Part shown: piece after piece, positions 57,243 through 64,000 of the stretch
How positions within the stretch are numbered: position 1 is the stretch's first letter
How the letters are laid out: each line of letters starts with the position of its first letter
Source of the DNA: Pseudodesulfovibrio indicus
Lineage (GTDB): Bacteria; Desulfobacterota; Desulfovibrionia; Desulfovibrionales; Desulfovibrionaceae
Direction of reading: 5' to 3'
Length of the DNA: 64,000 bases
Assembly: GCF_001563225.1 (NCBI RefSeq)
Contig: NZ_CP014206.1
Span: 1,426,001 to 1,490,000 of the forward strand
The notes under the pieces: model-generated
Databases searched by the model: none
The model's input: the letters and a program-made list of their open reading frames with translations, nothing else
What the model was told of the DNA's origin: nothing
Made by a program: the position numbers and the translations under genes

Positions 57243-58432
57243 TATTCCTCTCCAGCCTCAACCGTGGTGAAGGCCAGGGATTCCAGGACGGCAAGCCCAT
57301 CGTCGGCCACGACCTGATCTGCGACCGGGGAGGTCCAGTTGACGCGCTTGACGCCTTCAACGGCCATGACCACTCCGGTCAGGCGGTCAAGCGGTACGTC
57401 CTCGCCTATCTGGAGAGGGATCACTCCGGCCACGGTGGCCGGGTCCGTGAATATGGCGCGTACCCTTTGCTCGGCCAGGGCCACGACCGTGTCCACGTGA
57501 TAGCCGGGCTTGATCTCCAATTCGCCCGCTATGGCAAGCGAGAGCGGTTGCGGACCGCGCACTTCCCAGTCATCGTTGATCGGCGGCCCGGCCTGAACCT
57601 CTTCCGGCTTCGCGCCTGTGGCGACGGCGGCCCGAACCAGACCAAGCAGCGTGTCGGTGGGAATACCGGCGGAGCCCTTGACGATGGCGTCAACGGTCCC
57701 TTGGCCTCGCGGATGTTGGTCCAGCACTTTGACGGCGACCACGCCCGCCACGGACAGCGCCCACGACGCATAGGCGTATTTCGTCATACCGTTGTTGCCG
57801 AGCCAGCGCAGGATATACCGTTCGCGGAGCTTCTCCAGGGTTTCGAGGTCCGCCCCTTCGGAAGTCAGCCAGTCCGCCGAGTTGCCGACGATGTCCACAC
57901 CCGGCACCGTGGTGACCAGTTCCGTGATCTGCCCGGCGGACACGTTGGAGGCGGCCCCGTACTCCTCGGCCACGACGGGAACGGCGACCTCGTTGGTGCC
58001 GTCCGCAATGACGGCGCCAGCGGTGGTCACGAAACGGTAGACGTTGCCGCTGCCATCAGGAAGGGTGCGGACGATCCGGCCCGCCGGAATGGGGGTGTTC
58101 CCGGAGGTTGCTGTACGGGCGAAACGGACAATGCCCACGGCTTTGGTCGCCTGCTTGCGCGGGGCCTCAACCTGTTCGGCGTGCCATTCCATCCACGCCT
58201 CGTCGGTGGCCTCGGTGGGCGCGGCCTGGACGAACACGGCGGCAAGGAGCTGGTAGAGCTGGTACAGCCCCCAGCAAAAGATTTCGAGCAGACCGCGCAC
58301 CACGCCCTTGTTCAGGTTCAGACGGCGCGGAAGCCAGCCCTTGGCCGCGTATTCCTCCTGCACATCCTCCACGTGGCCGAAGACCATGGAGCGCACCTCG
58401 TCGAGGGTCTTAGACAACTGCGGGGTCGGCAT
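57242..58432 (-). CDS. phage baseplate assembly protein J
   Basis: 396 residues with the baseplate J-like fold: a conserved central region VGNSADWLTSEGADLETLEKLRERYILRWLG, and a C-terminal domain. It forms the baseplate wedge. Overlaps the W-like gene by 23 bases. Confidence 0.9.
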   Translation of the reverse strand: MPTPQLSKTLDEVRSMVFGHVEDVQEEYAAKGWLPRRLNLNKGVVRGLLEIFCWGLYQLYQLLAAVFVQAAPTEATDEAWMEWHAEQVEAPRKQATKAVGIVRFARTATSGNTPIPAGRIVRTLPDGSGNVYRFVTTAGAVIADGTNEVAVPVVAEEYGAASNVSAGQITELVTTVPGVDIVGNSADWLTSEGADLETLEKLRERYILRWLGNNGMTKYAYASWALSVAGVVAVKVLDQHPRGQGTVDAIVKGSAGIPTDTLLGLVRAAVATGAKPEEVQAGPPINDDWEVRGPQPLSLAIAGELEIKPGYHVDTVVALAEQRVRAIFTDPATVAGVIPLQIGEDVPLDRLTGVVMAVEGVKRVNWTSPVADQVVADDGLAVLESLAFTTVEAGEE

Positions 58433-58844
58433 CCCTGATCACCATTTCCTTTCTGGATTTATCGACCTCAATGACGAGGTTCTGTTCATGGTCGGTGGCG
58501 ATGAAGCTGAAGGAGGCCTCGGCCCTGATGGACGTTTCATCCCATTGCGTGACCGAACAGGCCACAGTACCGGGTTGGACGCGCGGGTCCTCGTTGACCC
58601 GACGCTTGACCTCCGCCGCAAAGCTGATCCGCGCCAGCTCGTCATTGTCCTCGTAGACCCAATCCCTGACCAATGAGCCGTACTCCTTGTCATAAAACAG
58701 GCTTCCGAGGTACGTATCCAACCGGAGTACGATGTCCTGCACGCCCGTGTCCGTTCCGTCCGTGAGCACCAGCTCGCCGTTGGCGGCCACGCGGGCCTGC
58801 TTGTCGTCGTCGAGGGCTATGTCTTGGCCGAAAATGTCAGTCAT
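58410..58844 (-). CDS. phage baseplate protein W/gp25-like
   Basis: 144 residues. The motif DTGVQDIVLRLDTYLGSLFYDKEYGSLVRDW resembles the GpW/gp25 lysozyme-like wedge protein or DUF2634. Position between V and J supports this. Overlaps V by 4 bases. Confidence 0.8.
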   Translation of the reverse strand: MTDIFGQDIALDDDKQARVAANGELVLTDGTDTGVQDIVLRLDTYLGSLFYDKEYGSLVRDWVYEDNDELARISFAAEVKRRVNEDPRVQPGTVACSVTQWDETSIRAEASFSFIATDHEQNLVIEVDKSRKEMVIRDADPAVV

Positions 58845-59587
58845 ATCGTCCCTCCGCTCCGGCTCCCGGCATAGCTGTTCCCGGTGGTCTCCAGGTTGCC
58901 GCCGATCTCAGCGTCCTCAAGCACCGTGAGGCGGGTGCAGACGATGGGACCGACCATTTGAAGGCTGCCTTCCTGGGCGGTGTGCGCCTTGCAGCTCACA
59001 TTGCCGATCGCCCCGCCGGGGCCGGAGGATTGGACATTGCCTTCCTGAATGATGAGCGGGCATTTCAGCGTCCACAGGTTGCCGATGGTTTCGGTCTTGC
59101 TGCCGCCCACCTCGATCGTCATGTCTGTGCCGATCCGGGTAGTGGCGTTGGCCGGGGTGATCTCCAGGATGTTCTTGCCCGCGTCGATTTTGATGTACGT
59201 GCCGTCGCTGTGGTGGATGACGTAGGCCCCGATCTCGCAGGCCGGTGCGCCGTTGCCGGTCCAGCGGAAATTGGAGATGCGCGGGTAATCCGGGTCGCCG
59301 TCGTAGTACTCGAGGTCGCAGAGCGAATCGACCAGCGGCGGGCAGACCACGCCGCGATTCGGCCCGGCCCACATGATGGGAATTTCCACGCGGGGAATGA
59401 CCGGCTCCTTTTCATCCACCGAATCGTCATTGCAAAGCGGCTGCACGTCCGCCCAGTACCGCCCGTCTTCGGACGGATAGGTGGCGACGATCTTGGCCTT
59501 GCGCACCACGCGGTAGTAGGCGCGGAGGTTGGGCATGGCGATCTCGACCACGCGCTTCAGAAGGGCCTTCAGGTCGGCGCTACCCAC
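58841..59587 (-). CDS. phage baseplate spike assembly protein V
   Basis: 248 residues from a GTG overlapping the D stop region. An OB-fold N-terminus (ATYPSEDGRYWADVQPL) precedes a beta-helical C-terminus with repeated G-rich turns (TTRIGTDMTIEVGGSKTETIG). It forms the central tail spike. Confidence 0.82.
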   Translation of the reverse strand: MGSADLKALLKRVVEIAMPNLRAYYRVVRKAKIVATYPSEDGRYWADVQPLCNDDSVDEKEPVIPRVEIPIMWAGPNRGVVCPPLVDSLCDLEYYDGDPDYPRISNFRWTGNGAPACEIGAYVIHHSDGTYIKIDAGKNILEITPANATTRIGTDMTIEVGGSKTETIGNLWTLKCPLIIQEGNVQSSGPGGAIGNVSCKAHTAQEGSLQMVGPIVCTRLTVLEDAEIGGNLETTGNSYAGSRSGGTI

Positions 59588-60371
59588 ATTCCCTCCCGTA
59601 CTTGATAAACGTCCGCACACCTTCCGAAGCGATCGAATGCTTTACGTGGAGCGCCCGGAAAGACCGGGAAATGCGAAGACGGGCGTCATTGAGGTGGAAC
59701 ACGCGCGAATGGGACAGGCCCGGCAGAAGAACGGTTTCCAGCCGATGGAGACCGAGGTTCTTCCCGTCGGGCAAGTGCTTGATCAGGTTCTCGCCGGTGG
59801 CGATCACCGGCACGTCGCCGGGTTCGTCGAAGTCGCCGAGGTTGAGGCCGTCCACGCCGAGCCAGAGCGCGATCCGGCTGCGGTCATGGCCGTGGCCGCG
59901 CTGCAAGGTGTGGAGCAACTGGTGGACCGCCTGCCAGATCGGGACACAGGAAAGAGGCAGGCGCGGAATCAGCTCGTTGGGAATGTCGACCCGGCCCATG
60001 GGCAGCCCGGCCTGGGCGAGGATATGCTCGGCAAGGGGCTGGCTGTAGTCGTCGGCATAGCACTCGGTGATGAAGGTGCTGGCCAGGGGTAGCGCCAAGC
60101 TGTCTGCGGTCAGGCAGACCTGATCGCGGGAGACGCGATCCAGGGCGCGAAGCGTCCCCTGCCATACGGCGGATTCGCCGCCGCGATAGCCGTATTCGAT
60201 GCGCACCGGATCGCCGTAGGTGAACAGGTCCCCGGCCTCCCCTTTGGGGTCCGGGACATGGATGCGGGCCAGATCAAGTGGATGGTGGCGGACCGAAACG
60301 ATCTCCACGCGCGGGGACCGCTGGATTACGGCGCCGCCAACCTCCAGATGCAGACGAACACCGGCAATCAT
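59580..60371 (-). CDS. phage late control protein D (tail hub)
   Basis: 263 residues. gpD/VgrG-like hub protein: TYGDPVRIEYGYRGGESAVWQG and LADSLALPL-type beta units. It connects tail tube and spike. ATG 60371 chosen by overlap with the upstream gene (4 bases). Confidence 0.8.
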   Translation of the reverse strand: MIAGVRLHLEVGGAVIQRSPRVEIVSVRHHPLDLARIHVPDPKGEAGDLFTYGDPVRIEYGYRGGESAVWQGTLRALDRVSRDQVCLTADSLALPLASTFITECYADDYSQPLAEHILAQAGLPMGRVDIPNELIPRLPLSCVPIWQAVHQLLHTLQRGHGHDRSRIALWLGVDGLNLGDFDEPGDVPVIATGENLIKHLPDGKNLGLHRLETVLLPGLSHSRVFHLNDARLRISRSFRALHVKHSIASEGVRTFIKYGRECG

Positions 60372-60874
60372 CGGGCACGCTCCCCAATGGACGCGTCGAG
60401 TCCGGGGCCGTTGCCCTGGCTTTCGGCGCTGGCGCTGGCCGTGCGCTTCTCGGCACGGATCACGGGCGGACGGTGTTCGGTGAAATTGAGGACGGCCAGG
60501 ACGACGTCGTCCTGATCCGTCTCCGAGGAGTCCAAACCGGCGAACACCACGCGCTCGATGCCGCGCGACGTGATATGCGGGTTGGCGACATCGAGGACGC
60601 GCGGATTGGCCGCGTTGTCGTAGCCCCGGAACAGCGCGTCCAGGTTCGCCAGCTTGTCGTAGCAGGTGGAGTCCGCTTCGGTGAGCAGTTCTACCGTGAA
60701 GGTCACGGCGCAATCGTCCCACCCCTTGGGCGTCTTGAGCTTGCCGGAAAGACCGTCGCTTTCGGCTTCGTCGAACACCACGGTCCCGCGCACCTGTACG
60801 CCCTTGAGGATTCCCGGCACCAGCTTGGAACCGAGACGAATCTCCCCGTGGAAAAAGGTCAACACGCCGTCCAT
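60368..60874 (-). CDS. phage tail protein of unassigned family
   Basis: 168 residues from ATG 60874, 9 bases after AGGAGG. It has a beta-rich core (ILKGVQVRGTVVFDEAES, CAVTFTVELLTEADSTCYDKL). Located between the tape measure and D genes, where P2-like phages place U/X tail proteins, but no clear similarity to those. Probably a tail terminator or hub component. Confidence 0.65.
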   Translation of the reverse strand: MDGVLTFFHGEIRLGSKLVPGILKGVQVRGTVVFDEAESDGLSGKLKTPKGWDDCAVTFTVELLTEADSTCYDKLANLDALFRGYDNAANPRVLDVANPHITSRGIERVVFAGLDSSETDQDDVVLAVLNFTEHRPPVIRAEKRTASASAESQGNGPGLDASIGERAR

Positions 60875-62931
60875 TAGTCCCAACCTCCTGATTCGTCGCC
60901 GGAGCCGTCATGCTGGGCGATAAGCGTTTGCAAGGCCGCCACGAAGCCGTCCGCGTCCTGAACGCCCGGCAGGGTCACCGTCAGATTCTGGATAATGACA
61001 GACTTGCCCGATCGCTGAACCGGAGCTTGCCCCTTGGCGGACGCATTCGCCTGGATCGGGGCCGGGCCTTCGAGAGGCGATGGGGCGGGCGCGACCGGAG
61101 CCACCGCGAGGTTGGCGGCCACGGCCACGCCCGCCAGTGCGCCGGTGGCGGTGGCGTGCAAATTTGGGGCGGCGGCGCGAATGCCGGAGCCGAGCGTATC
61201 CATGATCTTGGTGCCGGAGAGCGTCAGCGACGAAAGCGGTCCCTCCTTGGCGTCGGAAAACGGCAGGAGGTTGCGGACCTTGTCCAACCCGGCTTTTACC
61301 AGATCATAGGGGGCGGTGAGGACGGACTTGATGCCGTCCGCCAAAGTGGTGATCAGCTTGCGCCCGGATTCGCTCAAGTCGATGTCGAACAGGGACTTGA
61401 GCCGATCCCAAAGCGCACCGGCGGCGTTGTAAATGTCCGTGAAGTAGTAGGCGAACACCCCCATGATCCCAGCGCCGGAGAGAATGGAGAAAAAGTCGCC
61501 GACCGCCGAAGCGGCGGCCTTGATCCACTCCCACACCGCAACGGCTCCGACCACGAAGTAGTCCATGATCTCCCGGGCTTTGTCGCACTTGTTGTATAGG
61601 GCAATCAGCCCGGCAACGAGTCCGACCACGGCCAGGATGATGAGGCCGATGGGGTTGGCGAGGATCACGACGTTGAAGGCCGCCCACGCGGCGGTCCCGG
61701 CCCACACGGCCCCGGAAAGCAGCGTTATGGCGATGACGGTCACGGACAGCACGGCGGCGGCACCAAGCAGGAACTTGCCCACCGGGCTGGCGGCGATCAT
61801 GTCCAACCCGCGCACCACCCAAGTGGCCGCCTGCGCCAGCCCGCGCATGGCAGGCAGGAAAAGCGATCCGATGGTGATTTGCAGGGACTCGAAGGCGCTG
61901 CCGAGGGCCTTTTGGTCCCCGACAAGGTTATCGTTCTGCCGGGCGGCCACTTCAGCGGCTGTGCCTGCTGCGGTGAGTTGGGCCGCGTATTCGGTGATGC
62001 CGCCCGCCCCGGCCTGATCGAACAGGGCCAGCACGGCGCTCATGGCCTCAGTGCCGAAGACGGTCTTGGTGAAGGCCATCTTCTGAGCGCTGCCCATGGA
62101 TTCCGTGGCCTTTGCCATGTCGCCGAGGATGGCGATGGGGTTGCGCAGGTTGCCCACGGCATCCGTGGTGACCACGCCGAGGGCGGCCATGGACTTGGCG
62201 GCCTCGGAGGACGGCGCGGCCAGCCCGTTGAGCATGGCACGGAGCGCGGTTCCGGCCTGTGATCCCTTGATGCCCACGTTACCGAGCAGCCCGGCCATGG
62301 CGGCGGTCCCTTCCAGGGAGACGCCCGCCTTTTCCGCCACCGGAGCCACGTATTTCATGGTCTCGCCGAGCAGCTCCAGGGAGGTGTTCGACGTGGTGAA
62401 CGCGGCGGTCAGCGTGTCCGCGACACGCGGCATTTGCGCCGCTTCCAGGTTGAACGCGGAAAGGATGTCGGAGGAAATGTCGGCGGCGCGCCCCAGCTCG
62501 GTGGCCCCGGCGCTCGCCATGTTCAGCACGGCAGGCAGGGCGGCCACGTTCTCCTGCACGGAGAATCCGGCCATAGCCAGGTACTTCTGCCCTTCCGCCA
62601 CCTGCATGGCGGACCATGCAGTGGTCGCGCCCAGCTCGCGGGCCGCGTCGGACAGCTCTCTCATCTCGGCGGGGGTAGCGCGGGAGACAGCGCCGACGCC
62701 AGCCATGGCCGATTCGAATTCCGCTGCCGTCGATATGCATGGGGCGAGCGCCGCCAGCAGGACGCCAGCCGCAAGCGCAATGGGCAGCAGGGACTTACTC
62801 AAAGCAAGAGCACCGCTACTGAGCGATGCTGCGGCCTTGTCGGTGACGTTCATCTGCCCCGCAATCTTTCTAAGCGGGGCCGTGATCATGTCGACAAGGG
62901 ACATGGATGCCATGACGCTGAAAATCTCCAT
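60874..62931 (-). CDS. phage tail tape measure protein
   Basis: 685 residues. The N-terminal tape-measure domain is present: SAAEFESAMAGVGAVSRA, SVQENVAALPAVLNMASAGATELGRAADI, a hydrophobic transmembrane-like segment (VLSVTVIAITLLSGAVWAG ... LIILAVVGLVAGLIALY, about 390-455) and a helical C-terminus. Its length sets the tail length; a short tail is implied. Confidence 0.92.
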   Translation of the reverse strand: MEIFSVMASMSLVDMITAPLRKIAGQMNVTDKAAASLSSGALALSKSLLPIALAAGVLLAALAPCISTAAEFESAMAGVGAVSRATPAEMRELSDAARELGATTAWSAMQVAEGQKYLAMAGFSVQENVAALPAVLNMASAGATELGRAADISSDILSAFNLEAAQMPRVADTLTAAFTTSNTSLELLGETMKYVAPVAEKAGVSLEGTAAMAGLLGNVGIKGSQAGTALRAMLNGLAAPSSEAAKSMAALGVVTTDAVGNLRNPIAILGDMAKATESMGSAQKMAFTKTVFGTEAMSAVLALFDQAGAGGITEYAAQLTAAGTAAEVAARQNDNLVGDQKALGSAFESLQITIGSLFLPAMRGLAQAATWVVRGLDMIAASPVGKFLLGAAAVLSVTVIAITLLSGAVWAGTAAWAAFNVVILANPIGLIILAVVGLVAGLIALYNKCDKAREIMDYFVVGAVAVWEWIKAAASAVGDFFSILSGAGIMGVFAYYFTDIYNAAGALWDRLKSLFDIDLSESGRKLITTLADGIKSVLTAPYDLVKAGLDKVRNLLPFSDAKEGPLSSLTLSGTKIMDTLGSGIRAAAPNLHATATGALAGVAVAANLAVAPVAPAPSPLEGPAPIQANASAKGQAPVQRSGKSVIIQNLTVTLPGVQDADGFVAALQTLIAQHDGSGDESGGWD

Positions 62932-62992
62932 GCGGACAGAATAGCCGCATGGAGATTTTCATTCAGGAAGCTGTGGAAACTGTGGCTGTGTT

Positions 62993-63168
62993 TTATTTGT
63001 CCTTTTTGGGATGGTATCGCCTCTCCAGCCACATGGCCTGGGCTGCCTGCTGGGCGAATACATCCGTTACCGGGGACGGCTGCTCATGGAGCCAGTGTTT
63101 GATGAGCACGGCGAATTGAGTCAGACCGTCCCCGGTGATGCTTTGCAGGTTGCGCTGGATCAGTTTCC
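62993..63168 (-). CDS. tail assembly chaperone extension (-1 frame)
   Basis: After slipping at GGGAAAC, the -1 frame continues LIQRNLQSITGDGLTQFAVL ... WLERRYHPKKDK and stops at 62993-62995. It gives 56 extra residues and a fusion of about 158 residues, the counterpart of lambda gpGT. It has no start codon or ribosome-binding site of its own, and ends just before the tape measure gene. Confidence 0.8.
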
Positions 63169-63468
63169 CAGGTCACCGAAGCCGCACGAGGCCATGAGCG
63201 CCCCGCCGAAGGTGGAGGCCAGCCCGGAGTATTCGTCCAGGGCGGTCTTGAGGGCGTCCTTGTCTTCGGGCTTGACCGTTTCCATGATCAGGTTGCGGAA
63301 GGCCTGGCCCGCGTTCTTCAGCACGGACTTCTGCACGCGGGCCACCTGGGGAGTGGAGGGCCGCTTGAAGTGGAATTTGAAGGTCACGTCCGCGTCCTTG
63401 AACCGGTCGAAGAACTCGTGCTTCAGCTCCACATATTCCGTTGCCTTGGTGGGGGTGTCGTCTGCCAT
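63160..63468 (-). CDS. phage tail assembly chaperone
   Basis: 102 residues: ATEYVELKHEFFDRFKDADV, FHFKRPSTPQVARVQKSVL, and a C-terminus ending FGDLGN. Located between tube and tape measure, where the G/GT type chaperones lie. It should bind the tape measure during tail assembly. The last codons hold a slippery heptamer. Confidence 0.82.
   Translation of the reverse strand: MADDTPTKATEYVELKHEFFDRFKDADVTFKFHFKRPSTPQVARVQKSVLKNAGQAFRNLIMETVKPEDKDALKTALDEYSGLASTFGGALMASCGFGDLGN
63163..63169 (-). promoter_or_regulatory. slippery heptamer GGGAAAC for -1 frameshifting
   Basis: On the minus strand the heptamer G-GGA-AAC sits directly before the 0-frame stop TGA. It has the X-XXY-YYZ form and closely matches the lambda G-T site GGGAAAG. 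Confidence 0.85.
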
Positions 63469-63501
63469 GGTATCCTCTTTTCTCAGGTTGGGTGTCCCGG
63501 T

Positions 63502-63930
63502 TTACAGAGCCGGAGTGCCGCCCCACTTGATGGGGGCGATGATGTTGAGGTCGTATTTCACGGCACCGGCGTTGTCGTCGTCCTGACTCGCGCCGGAGTC
63601 CTGCTTGGTGATCTTCACCTTGGGCAGCGTGTCCGTGACCGTGGGCATGTCGTTGTTGCCGTAGCTGACCACGATCTGGAACGGCTCGCCGGAATAGACC
63701 GAACCGCCGAGGGCTTCGCGCAGGGCTTCGGCCTCGTCGCGGTCCAGTTCCATGGAGCCGGACGCCTTGTAGTTCTTGCGGCCATATCCGCGCGGGACGT
63801 TGCCCTTGCCGTACCGGGCTTCGATGGGCCGTTCATCGTTGTAGTTGATGCTGGTGATCCCAACGGCCACGCCGTTGGGGAGCTGGACCTCCACGGATTC
63901 CCAGTCATAGAGATTGCCGTTGACGGACAT
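63502..63930 (-). CDS. phage tail tube protein
   Basis: 142 residues. It has MSVNGNLYDWESVEVQLPNG, TSINYNDERPIEARYGKGNV and SMELDRDEAEAL, typical of myovirus tube proteins. Its ATG overlaps the sheath stop (TAATG). Confidence 0.85.
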   Translation of the reverse strand: MSVNGNLYDWESVEVQLPNGVAVGITSINYNDERPIEARYGKGNVPRGYGRKNYKASGSMELDRDEAEALREALGGSVYSGEPFQIVVSYGNNDMPTVTDTLPKVKITKQDSGASQDDDNAGAVKYDLNIIAPIKWGGTPAL

Positions 63931-64000
63931 TATGCCACCTCCTTCAGGCGCGGATCGAAGTTGGAACCGGCGTAGGTGTAGCTGGTGAAGAGCTTGATCT
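63930..64000 (-). CDS. C-terminus of a tail sheath-like protein (partial)
   Basis: Only the last 22 codons are in the window (KLFTSYTYAGSNFDPRLKEVA, stop TAA). Position just upstream of the tube gene and the sequence style fit a contractile tail sheath. The start lies beyond the window. Confidence 0.6.
   Translation of the reverse strand, partial: IKLFTSYTYAGSNFDPRLKEVA

Larger units (their letters stand above)
53836..64000 (-). mobile_element. contractile-tailed (Mu/P2-like) prophage, tail half, runs past the window
   Basis: A continuous minus-strand block of tail genes: sheath, tube, chaperone, tape measure, an unassigned tail protein, D, V, W, J, I, fibre, fibre assembly, then a Com/methyltransferase pair. 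The order and the terminal com-methylase module recall Mu. No integrase or transposase is in view; head and early genes must lie beyond 64000. The left boundary is uncertain. Confidence 0.8.

Overview
The window is GC-rich DNA that looks like a Desulfovibrio/Pseudodesulfovibrio-type sulfate reducer. This is an inference from gene content and order, not a database match. The supports are a SahR-type ArsR-methyltransferase regulator directly upstream of ahcY, the rplU-rpmA-obgE-(...)-proB neighbourhood, a molybdenum cluster, many Cache/HAMP signalling proteins and a candidate selenoprotein.

Layout. (1) 92-14790 is a genomic island in a tRNA-Glu gene, bounded by 55-bp direct repeats. It carries a SpoIIE-type phosphatase, a Cus-type copper/silver efflux operon (TolC-like channel, YHS-like protein, CusB, CusA, Met-rich periplasmic protein), a frameshifted tyrosine recombinase, an excisionase-like protein and an intact integrase. 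cusA is split by a 50-bp tandem duplication whose removal restores the frame exactly. (2) 14742-18157: tRNA-Glu, tRNA-Gln, a DUF721 protein, a tandem UspA protein and two PEGA lipoproteins. (3) 18258-22329: sahR-ahcY with a palindromic operator, a 33-bp perfect inverted repeat, a ~72-bp palindromic tandem repeat array and a frameshifted discoidin-like secreted protein. (4) 22354-26962: argB-moeA facing a MOT1-type molybdate permease and a molybdenum-storage-protein homologue. (5) 27079-31117: a TiaS-like protein, a PadR regulator, an MFS exporter and proB. (6) 31315-34436: three genes lying between proB and obgE. (7) 34517-39124: obgE, rpmA, rplU, then a tightly packed redox operon (nitroreductase, metallo-beta-lactamase hydrolase, candidate selenoprotein, flavodoxin-like reductase, ComF).

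(8) 39266-43101: an ECF sigma factor, a membrane protein with a glycogen-binding-like domain and three exported proteins. (9) 43256-53483: HD-GYP, acetyltransferases, acyl-ACP thioesterase, solute-binding protein, MarC, RecN, a hybrid histidine kinase and two oligopeptide-type permeases. (10) After tRNA-Ala, from about 53.8 kb to the window end, lies the tail half of a contractile-tailed prophage, all on the minus strand: sheath, tube, tail chaperone with a classic -1 slippery site, tape measure, baseplate D-V-W-J-I, fibre, fibre assembly, and a Com/DNA-methyltransferase pair reminiscent of Mu com-mom.

The two strongest leads are the selenoprotein (in-frame UGA after Cys, followed at the expected distance by a SECIS-like hairpin, in a gene whose ATG directly follows the upstream stop codon) and the repeat-mediated on/off configuration of cusA. 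Three reading-frame breaks occur in the first 22 kb; sequencing error must be excluded for each.
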